The translations under genes and the position numbers were made by a program. From assembly GCF_002005305.1 (NCBI RefSeq), contig NZ_CP014782.1, positions 2,046,001 to 2,110,000 of the forward strand: a DNA stretch of 64,000 nt, given 5' to 3'. Position 1 is the stretch's first letter. Every line of letters begins with the position of its first letter. The notes below the pieces were generated by a model, which did no database searches, was not told where the DNA came from, and was given only the letters and a program-made list of their open reading frames with translations. The stretch is from Shewanella psychrophila (GTDB lineage: Bacteria > Pseudomonadota > Gammaproteobacteria > Enterobacterales > Shewanellaceae). Positions 1-6,890 of the stretch are shown here, piece by piece.

Positions 1-493
1 TGACAGATACAGGGACAGGGTTGACCACTGCGCCATCCACCAACCAACGTGCACCGACTTTAACCGGCGGTAATATGCCTGGCATTGAGCAGGAAGCGCG
101 AATGGCATGGCGAAGATCTCCATCCCTAAACCAGATCTCCTGACCCGAATAGAGATCGGTAGCAACGGCGATCATGGGCTTTTTTAGATCTTCTATCTGT
201 AAATCGCCAATACGGCTCTGAATCACATCGAAAACTCTATCGCCTCCGATAAGCCCTCCCTTACGCCAACTTAGATCCATCAGACCCAAAACATCCCAGC
301 TGGAGAAACTTCTCACCCAGTGTTCAAGTTCATCGAGCTGCTCATTGGCATAAGCTGCACCGACAAGTGCGCCAATTGAGCAGCCTGACACTTTATCTGG
401 ATAGATCCCCATCTCGGCTAATCCCTTGAGTACGCCAATATGAGCCCAGCCCTTGGCTGCACCGCTGCCCAGTGCGATTCCAACTGTCGCCAT
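1..493 (-). CDS. rssA: Patatin-like phospholipase, RssA family (3' end cut by window edge)
   Basis: The reading frame starts with ATG at 493 and runs off the left edge, so only about 164 N-terminal residues are visible. It opens with the glycine-rich oxyanion segment GIALGSGAAKGWAHIGV. The nucleophile elbow follows as GCSIG, and the second half of the Ser-Asp dyad is visible as VDGAVVNPVPV. This is the layout of bacterial patatin-like serine acyl hydrolases, and the text is very close to E. coli RssA as I remember it. The family hydrolyses acyl esters of lipids; the substrate of RssA itself is not established. It lies downstream of the OmpA-like gene on the same strand but is separated from it by a terminator, so it is probably a separate transcript. 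Confidence 0.88.
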   Translation of the reverse strand, partial: MATVGIALGSGAAKGWAHIGVLKGLAEMGIYPDKVSGCSIGALVGAAYANEQLDELEHWVRSFSSWDVLGLMDLSWRKGGLIGGDRVFDVIQSRIGDLQIEDLKKPMIAVATDLYSGQEIWFRDGDLRHAIRASCSMPGILPPVKVGARWLVDGAVVNPVPVSV

Positions 494-539
494 TCATTCT
501 CTCCAAAACCCATTATTCTAGATGCAAAAAAGCCGATAT

Positions 540-571
540 AAAAAAAGCCGATGTATAACCATCGGCCAATA
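540..571 (-). terminator. Rho-independent terminator after the OmpA-like gene
   Basis: A 7-bp stem, GCCGATG at 547-553 pairing with CATCGGC at 560-566, has a 6-nt loop. On the minus strand it is followed by a T-run (541-546). It sits about 70 nt past the stop of the OmpA-like gene. Confidence 0.8.
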
Positions 572-634
572 TTACACATTTACCTGCCTTATCCAATCTA
601 TGACAGACAAGCATGAAGAATAATTAACACAGTA

Positions 635-1735
635 TCACTGAGCAGGCTCAGCACTGTCCAAGCTTAATGTTAACTCTGGGATAGTGATATACACCCGGCG
701 ATTATTGGCTCTGTGCGCTTCGGTGATGTTATCGACCTCAGGATGAGTCTCACCTAATGCCTCGACGCTTATTTGTCCTTCGCTCACCCCTAACTCTTTA
801 AGGTAACTGGCAACAGACTCGGCACGTCGCTTAGAAAGCTTAAGGTTATAGCCTGAAGCACCAACGGCATCAGTGTAACCCTGAAGCACGACCGATGAGC
901 TTGGATATTGATTCAGATGCTCGGCAACTTCAACCAAGATATGCGTCTGCAAAGGGACTTCACTATCGAAATCGAAATGTACTGCCTGTGTCATAGCGGT
1001 GATAACAATGGAGCTTGGCGTGATGGCAGGCGCAATAACCTGCTCCACTGGTGCTGGCAGAGTTACAGCTTTAGCCGCCGACTTAGTTTGGCCGAAGCGA
1101 TAGCTGAGTCCTAAACTGGTGAAGTGGATATTACTCCCCCCAAGCTGATCGCTGCCGACCGAATCGAAATATTGATACTCAACACGCGCAGCCCAAGACG
1201 GAGTGAGCTTATATTCTAAACCTATGCCAACCATAGGGGACCAGCCATTGTCGCTGCTATAGGAAAATGGGCCAGTGTTGTCACCGTCCCATCTTAATGT
1301 TCCGGCTTTACCAAATAGATCTAGGTTTTCGGTGAGTGGCAGGTTGCCCTTCAAAGAGAACTCCCAGCCTTTCATGGTGCCTATATACTCGTTAAGTAAC
1401 CCAGTTTCAGGGTAAATTGCCGACGCTTGGCCAAAATCATCGTAACCGGCCTCAACTCCCCAATTTCGGTGAAATTGATAACCCGCGAACCCGCCCCAAG
1501 CGGTATCGTTGGCATCACAATCGACGGCCTGAGCTTCACAGGCATTTTGATAGTTAACCCAACCGCCTTTGGCACCTAGATAGAAGAAACTATCATCTTG
1601 TACAGTTAAGGCATCATTTGCCTTAACCTCATTAACTTGAGCTATGTTGTCTGCAACAGCAAAAAATGAACTGCTTGCCAGCAGTGACAAGGCCGATATT
1701 TGAACAAGAGAGGAAGTGCGCTTCAACGAATACAT
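635..1735 (-). CDS. OmpA-family outer-membrane protein
   Basis: The protein has 366 residues and begins with a signal peptide ending near ...FFAVADN. Residues about 50-215 look like an eight-stranded OmpA-type beta barrel, with alternating aromatic strands such as FFYLGAKGGWVNYQ and a strand ending in SLGLSYRFG. After a Pro/Ala linker, residues about 250-355 form an OmpA/MotB-type peptidoglycan-binding domain with the motifs HFDFDSEV, GYTDAVG and NLKLSKRRAESV, and ending NNRRV. The family anchors the outer membrane to peptidoglycan and may act as a small porin. It is a single-gene unit with its own terminator. It has two cysteines (CEAQAVDC) in an early extracellular loop that could form a disulfide. 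Confidence 0.9.
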   Translation of the reverse strand: MYSLKRTSSLVQISALSLLASSSFFAVADNIAQVNEVKANDALTVQDDSFFYLGAKGGWVNYQNACEAQAVDCDANDTAWGGFAGYQFHRNWGVEAGYDDFGQASAIYPETGLLNEYIGTMKGWEFSLKGNLPLTENLDLFGKAGTLRWDGDNTGPFSYSSDNGWSPMVGIGLEYKLTPSWAARVEYQYFDSVGSDQLGGSNIHFTSLGLSYRFGQTKSAAKAVTLPAPVEQVIAPAITPSSIVITAMTQAVHFDFDSEVPLQTHILVEVAEHLNQYPSSSVVLQGYTDAVGASGYNLKLSKRRAESVASYLKELGVSEGQISVEALGETHPEVDNITEAHRANNRRVYITIPELTLSLDSAEPAQ

Positions 1736-2064
1736 TATCTAATCCTTTATCTAATCTTTATCTGAATCCCTCAACAAGCGGACAAAGCGTTACTCAAGGT
1801 ATAGCTGAACATGAGAACACTAAGAGATTTTAAGCGTAAGCCATCAAAATAACAAAGAAATTCTCATCACCGGGCCAGTTTGATGACTAATTTATTTCTA
1901 TTTGATTCGTCATCATCGAGCAGATAAAGAAACTGACTATTTTAAGATATGCTGCCACCTCCGCTTAAAGAGCACGCAAACCGATCAAGATTGAGGGATG
2001 TTTATAGCCCAATCTAGCAAAGTCGGGTTATAATACTCAGTCAAATCAAATTTGGAGTACACCT
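1736..2064 (+). promoter_or_regulatory. Divergent intergenic region with a promoter for the DEAD-box helicase
   Basis: These 329 bp separate the divergent OmpA-like and helicase genes. A perfect -10 hexamer TATAAT lies at 2029-2034, placing the helicase start of transcription near 2041. I see no good -35 at 17-bp spacing. A GGAG ribosome-binding site at 2054-2057 precedes the TTG start. Nothing else in the region is clear. Confidence 0.5.
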
Positions 2065-3402
2065 TTGCAATTTACCGATTTTTCACTGGATAAACGTCTG
2101 TTAGACACGCTCGATCATATGGGCATTGAAACGCCTACAGAGATCCAGCAGCAGGCTATACCAGTAGGTCTATCAGGAAAAGACCTGATGGCGTCATCAA
2201 AAACAGGCTCAGGTAAAACCTTAGCGTTTTTGTTACCGGCGATGCAGAGGATTATTTCGACAAGGGCATTGAGCAAGAGAGACCCTAGAGTGTTGATTTT
2301 ATTGCCAACACGAGAGCTTGCTAACCAAGTATACAGTCAGCTACGCCTGCTAGTCGCCAACACCCAATACAAGGCAATGAAAATATTGGGCGGCGAGAAC
2401 TTTAACGATCAGGCAAAGCTACTGGCCCGCGACCCACACTTTGTAGTGGCGACTCCTGGTCGCTTGGCGGATCATCTAGCTCAGCACCATTTACATCTAA
2501 ACGGTCTCGAGCTGCTCATCTTAGATGAAGCCGACCGTATGTTGGATCTCGGTTTTGCCGAACAGCTAAAAGCCATTAACAAAGCCGCCGATCATAAACG
2601 TCGTCAAACCTTGATGTTTTCGGCAACATTAGATCATGGTCAGATTAATGAAATTGCCGCCGAATTGTTAAAGTCTCCAGAGCATGTAGATATAGGTGCA
2701 GGCAATATCGAAAATTTAGATATTACCCAGCGCATCTATCTTGCGGATCACTTAGATCACAAAGAAGCCCTGCTAGACAGTATCTTAAACAATGAGACTC
2801 ATAAGCAAATCATTATCTTTACCGCGACTCGTGAAGATACAGACAGATTAGCGGCTAAATTAGCCGCATCAGGGCACAGTACCGCATCATTGAGCGGTAA
2901 CTTGAAACAAAATGAGCGTAACCAGATCATGGATCAATTTAGCCGCGGTCTGCAGAAAATTTTGGTCACCACAGATGTTGCATCACGAGGGCTAGATCTT
3001 CTCAATGTCTCCCTGGTGATTAACTTCGACATGCCAAAATTTGCCGAAGAGTATGTCCATAGAATTGGTCGTACGGGTCGTGCCGGGGCTAAGGGTGATG
3101 CCATCTCTTTCGTCGGACCTAAAGACTGGCTCAGCTTCAAGCAAGTACAGGTATTCCTACGCAAGACATTCGAATTCACTATTATCGATGGTTTAGTCGC
3201 TAAATTCTCTGGCTTGAAAGATAAGCCAAACACCAACAAGAGAACTAAGACTACAGCCAAGAAATCGACGGCAAAGAAAACCAAGAATACAGCAAAGGCT
3301 AAACCTAAGAAGCAAGACAAGCGCTTCATTACTGGTGTCGATATCGGTGACGCTCCTATGCTAAGAAAACCAAAATCAAAGCTTCAGGAAACACCTGAGT
3401 AA
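2065..3402 (+). CDS. DEAD-box ATP-dependent RNA helicase
   Basis: The protein has 445 residues with the full set of DEAD-box motifs. These are a Q motif around residue 23 (TPTEIQQQAI), Walker A SSKTGSGKT at 44-52, PTRELA, TPGRL, DEAD at 154-157, SAT at 186-188, TDVASRGLD and HRIGRTGRAG. The last 60 residues are a lysine-rich tail likely to bind RNA. Such proteins unwind short RNA duplexes in ribosome assembly or mRNA decay, often with a cold-growth role. The motif set fits the SrmB/RhlE group, but I cannot assign one symbol. The start is TTG, supported by GGAG seven bases upstream and by conservation beginning QFTDFSL. The DUF3010 gene follows after about 100 bp. Confidence 0.92.
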   Translation: MQFTDFSLDKRLLDTLDHMGIETPTEIQQQAIPVGLSGKDLMASSKTGSGKTLAFLLPAMQRIISTRALSKRDPRVLILLPTRELANQVYSQLRLLVANTQYKAMKILGGENFNDQAKLLARDPHFVVATPGRLADHLAQHHLHLNGLELLILDEADRMLDLGFAEQLKAINKAADHKRRQTLMFSATLDHGQINEIAAELLKSPEHVDIGAGNIENLDITQRIYLADHLDHKEALLDSILNNETHKQIIIFTATREDTDRLAAKLAASGHSTASLSGNLKQNERNQIMDQFSRGLQKILVTTDVASRGLDLLNVSLVINFDMPKFAEEYVHRIGRTGRAGAKGDAISFVGPKDWLSFKQVQVFLRKTFEFTIIDGLVAKFSGLKDKPNTNKRTKTTAKKSTAKKTKNTAKAKPKKQDKRFITGVDIGDAPMLRKPKSKLQETPE

Positions 3403-3505
3403 ACCAAACAGTTAAATAGTCGTTAAATGAGTTTGGCGGCTAGATATCAATTACGATTATCGGCTAAGGTTAAGTCGCTTGGTCAAGAATATTTTAAGGG
3501 TTAAC

Positions 3506-3964
3506 ATGAGAGTTTGTGGCGTAGAATTAAAAGGCGGAGAAGCGGTAATTAGCTTATTGAGCTATGAAGGTGAGACATTTAATATACCTGATTGTCGTCA
3601 GCAATCATTCATCATTTCACATTCAGAAACTACCGAATCGATTCGTGATTTTCAATTCGCTTTTAAGAAGCTAATGGAAGATTACCATGTCGATAAAGTC
3701 GTTATCATTTCACGAGAGCAGAAAGGTAAACTTGCTGGCAGTGCTACCACCTTCAAGGCCGAAGCCGCCATTCAGTTGCTCGACTTACCGGTTATTTTGA
3801 TATCACCAGTGACAGTCAAAGAACGTCTGAAGCGAAATCCACCTCAGGTAGATTTCGAAGGTCTGGGGCTAAAGCGTTTCCAAAAGCCTGCATTTGATGC
3901 GGCATACGCTTATCACAACCAGCATATCTTTAATGTTTGGGGCAATGAAGAGTCAGAAAGCTAA
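3506..3964 (+). CDS. DUF3010 family protein
   Basis: The protein has 152 residues from the ATG at 3506. The frame is open upstream to a TTG at 3479, but the ATG is preceded by AAGGG at a normal distance and begins the conserved MRVCGVELKGGEA text. This matches DUF3010, a small family common in Shewanella and Vibrio whose function is unknown. The fold may be RNase H-like: an early acidic residue (GVELKGGE) and strand-rich text (KVVIISREQKGK) would suit it, but that is inference. It has no signal peptide or membrane segment. A terminator follows. Confidence 0.75.
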   Translation: MRVCGVELKGGEAVISLLSYEGETFNIPDCRQQSFIISHSETTESIRDFQFAFKKLMEDYHVDKVVIISREQKGKLAGSATTFKAEAAIQLLDLPVILISPVTVKERLKRNPPQVDFEGLGLKRFQKPAFDAAYAYHNQHIFNVWGNEESES

Positions 3965-3993
3965 GTTTTTTAGACTAAATGCTAAGTTAATAT

Positions 3994-4015
3994 GAGGGCT
4001 AAACGCCCTCTTTTT
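3994..4015 (+). terminator. Rho-independent terminator after the DUF3010 gene
   Basis: GAGGGC (3994-3999) pairs with GCCCTC (4005-4010) around the loop TAAAC, followed by five T residues. Confidence 0.85.
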
Positions 4016-4051
4016 ATGCCCTTAACAAAATAATTTATATTAGATTAACTC

Positions 4052-4561
4052 ATGGAAAATCAGCTTAAATACCTAAACGGTTATCGCCAAGAAATAAAAG
4101 ATCAAGTTTCTAGCTTGCTTGAAAGTGGAAAGCTTCAGTCTGTACTGCTGAGCCGTCATCCCCAAATCCATGATATTCGCACCGACAAGGCTCTATACGA
4201 TTACACCATCGAGATTAAAAACCGTTACCTACGGAAATCTCAGCCCCTATCGAAGATTCAATATGATGATAAAATATCCCTCAGCCATCAGGCTCTGGGA
4301 TTACACTCCTTCGTATCTCGGGCACAAGGACGCAAGACTAAGGCGAAGAATGAAATTCGCATTTCATCACGGTTGAAGCGTGTCCCTGAATCGCTACTAC
4401 GTATGGTGGTGGTTCACGAGCTAGCCCACCTGAAAGAGAAAGATCACAACAAGGCCTTCTATCAGCTCTGCTGCCATATGGAGGGAGATTACCATCAGTT
4501 GGAGTTTGATCTCAGGCTACTGTTGACCTTAGTCGAACATAATCAAAACCCTTACACTTAA
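4052..4561 (+). CDS. YgjP-like (DUF45) zinc metallopeptidase-type protein
   Basis: The protein has 169 residues with a zincin motif, VVHELAHLKEKDH, near residues 124-136, so HExxH plus a downstream histidine. This is the signature of the YgjP/DUF45 (M48-like) family, soluble cytoplasmic proteins of unknown substrate. The sequence before the motif is rich in Lys and Arg (SRAQGRKTKAKNEIR), as is usual in the family. It has no signal peptide. It is transcribed with the same polarity as the DUF3010 gene but lies beyond that gene's terminator. It converges on the binding-protein gene at 4643. Confidence 0.85.
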   Translation: MENQLKYLNGYRQEIKDQVSSLLESGKLQSVLLSRHPQIHDIRTDKALYDYTIEIKNRYLRKSQPLSKIQYDDKISLSHQALGLHSFVSRAQGRKTKAKNEIRISSRLKRVPESLLRMVVVHELAHLKEKDHNKAFYQLCCHMEGDYHQLEFDLRLLLTLVEHNQNPYT

Positions 4562-4642
4562 TTGCCATCATGTCATTTGACTTAAGTTATCTTGATTGCG
4601 ATACCAATCCATATAAAGACAAGGTTTCATGCACAAGTTATT

Positions 4643-5434
4643 TTATAATGGAATTTCGTCAGGATTATGAAATTTAGTTGGCTCAGATGACAAGAGCGCA
4701 GAGCCTAAGTAGCGCTCGAAGATCTGTTTATATTCCTCACTCTCCATAAACTTAGGCAACTCTCGATTAAACGCATCTCTAAGAGATTCATTATGAAAAG
4801 CGGCACTGGCAGCGACTGGTGCAATCAATTTATGCTCAGTGAAAATAGACACGTCTCTGGACTTTTCATTGAGCCGATAGAAATAATAAAAAATGTATTT
4901 GTCGAGCACGGCAAAATCATAGCGCCCTTTGGCCAATAACTCTGAAATAGCCTCCATATCCGTAAGCTCAGTGTAATATTCTCCCTCGGCAAGTACCTCG
5001 AAATCGGCACCAAAATAGCCAGGTGCTCCCTGAAAGGTCACCACGCTATGCCCTTGCATATCTAAAATTGATGCAGGCGCAAGGTTTGCGCTCTTAAGGG
5101 AGAACACCATAGGTTGATATTGCACTATGGGTGATGAAATATAACTGCCAGCGACATCAGACTGCATAAAGATAGGTGCACTAACATCCACACGCCCCAT
5201 CTCAACTTCACGCTTAGCCCGTTTCAAGCCCATAAACTGATAGTCGACTTCATATCCAAGCCGTCTGAGTACCGCCTCGACAATATCAAGATCGATACCG
5301 TGATGAATATCATCGATCGTATGAGGAGGCCCCTCGCTCGAAGCGATGACGAGTGGCTCAGATTGTATCGACAAGCAAACCAACAGCAGTAAGCCAGATG
5401 ATATTTTAAACAGGTGATTTAACGTCAAGTTCAT
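4643..5434 (-). CDS. Periplasmic solute-binding protein, SBP_bac_3 type (orphan)
   Basis: I start at the ATG at 5434, giving about 263 residues, because it leads directly into a signal peptide (SGLLLLVCLSIQS). An ATG at 5461 in the same frame is also possible, and neither has a strong ribosome-binding site. The mature part matches family 3 extracellular solute-binding proteins of amino-acid ABC transporters, with the features GIDLDIVEAVLRRLGY and GRVDVSAPIF. No permease or ATPase gene is adjacent. Such orphan members in Shewanella may be sensory or may serve a transporter elsewhere; this is inference. It is divergent from the split AraC regulator at 5650. Confidence 0.8.
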   Translation of the reverse strand: MNLTLNHLFKISSGLLLLVCLSIQSEPLVIASSEGPPHTIDDIHHGIDLDIVEAVLRRLGYEVDYQFMGLKRAKREVEMGRVDVSAPIFMQSDVAGSYISSPIVQYQPMVFSLKSANLAPASILDMQGHSVVTFQGAPGYFGADFEVLAEGEYYTELTDMEAISELLAKGRYDFAVLDKYIFYYFYRLNEKSRDVSIFTEHKLIAPVAASAAFHNESLRDAFNRELPKFMESEEYKQIFERYLGSALLSSEPTKFHNPDEIPL

Positions 5435-5649
5435 AGATGAGAAACCAAGATATGAGCCCATTGATATCAGTATACATGCTCCCCCCTGTGATCTTGCTGT
5501 TCATATCAAACTTAAGCAGAGCCGATATCTGGCAATACAAATAAAAACTGCAACAAAAAAATCTCGGCGGCCACAGACATGTAAGCGCTTTCTCGCTAAT
5601 ATAAACGCCATATAAGCATAAAAAATAATAAAAGCTTAAGGGATGGTTC

Positions 5650-6468
5650 ATGAATACTGTGCTGTTTAACACCCACGATATCGTACTGCTGATCACCCTA
5701 TATCAGTGCGCATTATTCGCTTTCTTTCTACTCACTTTCAAGCAAGGAAATAAACAGAGCAATACCCTCTTGGCGCTGTTTCTCCTGTCATATGTCGCAA
5801 TCCCTCTCGATACCTTAATCAATTATGGCGCTGCATTCAGAGCCTATGTCATCGATATATCTCCCAATATTTTTTACGTTTTTGGTCATGCCTATTGGTT
5901 AGAGGCCGTACTGCTACTGTTTTATGTCCGCTCACTGATTTATAAAGAGTTCAAATTACAACAACAAGATGCATTGCTATTTGTGCCATTTTTGCTTTAC
6001 TGTTTTTATCAAATTAACATCTGGTACCTAGTGGACCACTCAAGCAAAATGGCAATACTAAACAACTACCAAGTGGCAGAAGAGCCCCTGTATACTCGTT
6101 TTATAGGCCTATTCAGAGAGTGCTTCCGCTTGTTCTGTGGTGTGCTCTGCCTGATTGAATTACAGCGCTATCAGACGAAGATCAAAGATAAGTTTGCCAA
6201 CATCGAGGAGGTAGATCTGACATGGCTTAAAATTCTGGTCATAGGCTTTCTCTTTATACGTACCGATGCAATATTAGTTTCACTTGCCATGTTCTCTACA
6301 TTCGAGTTCGACCTTATTATCGATTATGAGTTCTTAGGATTAGCCTCAAATTACACCGTACTTCTGCTAATCAGCGTACTTATTTTCTTTAGTCTTAGCT
6401 TTTCCAGTGTCTTTAAAGGCATAGAGGCCGATAAAAAAGACACAGCAACGCTGGATAAAAAACCATAG
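5650..6468 (+). CDS. 7TM sensor half of a membrane-bound AraC-type regulator
   Basis: The 272 residues contain about seven hydrophobic segments, for example IVLLITLYQCALFAFFLLTF, YWLEAVLLLFYVRSLI and NYTVLLLISVLIFFSLSFS. They end in a short charged tail, DKKDTATLDKKP. In many gammaproteobacteria such a 7TM module is fused directly to a C-terminal AraC DNA-binding domain in one protein of about 370 residues. Here the frame stops at TAG (6466-6468), right after an A6 run at 6457-6462. The AraC domain continues in the -1 frame, which is open from 6459. I read this as the N-terminal half of a gene split by a frameshift, or of a programmed frameshift. The start is ATG at 5650. Confidence 0.75.
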   Translation: MNTVLFNTHDIVLLITLYQCALFAFFLLTFKQGNKQSNTLLALFLLSYVAIPLDTLINYGAAFRAYVIDISPNIFYVFGHAYWLEAVLLLFYVRSLIYKEFKLQQQDALLFVPFLLYCFYQINIWYLVDHSSKMAILNNYQVAEEPLYTRFIGLFRECFRLFCGVLCLIELQRYQTKIKDKFANIEEVDLTWLKILVIGFLFIRTDAILVSLAMFSTFEFDLIIDYEFLGLASNYTVLLLISVLIFFSLSFSSVFKGIEADKKDTATLDKKP

Positions 6469-6485
6469 ATATTGAGACGATAAAC

Positions 6486-6827
6486 ATGGTGTTAGAGTAT
6501 ATGAAAACCAATAAGCCTTATCTCAATCACTTGCTCACTCTCGAGAACCTGGCGAATCAATTAGACTTGACATCGCGCTCCCTGTCTCAGATTATAAATC
6601 GACATTTCAAACAGAATTTCTTTGAATTTATCAACAGTTATCGTATCGATGAAAGCAAACGACTCCTGGAACAAAATGAAAATACCAACACGACTATGTT
6701 ACAGATCATGGAACAAGCCGGGTTTAACAGTAAAGCGACTTTCAATACTTTCTTTAAAAAAACGCTAGGGTTGACCCCAACTCAATATCGAAAAAATTAC
6801 CGCCAAGCTACACAAAAAATCACTTAA
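6486..6827 (+). CDS. AraC-type DNA-binding half of the split membrane regulator
   Basis: The 113 residues form a complete AraC/XylS double helix-turn-helix. Helix-turn-helix 1 is LENLANQLDLTSRSLSQIIN and the C-terminal signature is AGFNSKATFNTFFKKTLGLTP. There is no effector domain of its own. The upstream in-frame codons 6459-6485 read KTIDIETIN, so the open frame extends back into the A6 run at the end of the 7TM gene. An ATG at 6486 could in principle start a separate protein, but it has no obvious ribosome-binding site. One transcript with the upstream gene is likely. The target is unknown; the divergent binding-protein gene is a candidate. Confidence 0.75.
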   Translation: MVLEYMKTNKPYLNHLLTLENLANQLDLTSRSLSQIINRHFKQNFFEFINSYRIDESKRLLEQNENTNTTMLQIMEQAGFNSKATFNTFFKKTLGLTPTQYRKNYRQATQKIT

Positions 6828-6842
6828 CTAAAACTAACAAAG

Positions 6843-6874
6843 TGCAGCTAGCCTGATTGCTAAAACTAGCTGCA
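6843..6874. terminator. Inverted repeat between convergent genes
   Basis: A perfect 9-bp stem, TGCAGCTAG (6843-6851) with CTAGCTGCA (6866-6874), lies between the AraC-domain gene and the GH3 gene. Neither side has a strong T-run, so it may be a weak bidirectional terminator. Confidence 0.45.
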
Positions 6875-6890
6875 TGATAAGGAGTGAAAG

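Noticed and set aside
4561..4642. Terminator between YgjP-like and binding-protein genes
   Set aside because: No stable hairpin with a T-run is visible.
5406..5696. Minus-strand open frame between the binding protein and the 7TM gene
   Set aside because: It is rich in aromatic and Cys codons typical of an AT-rich shadow, and overlaps both real genes.
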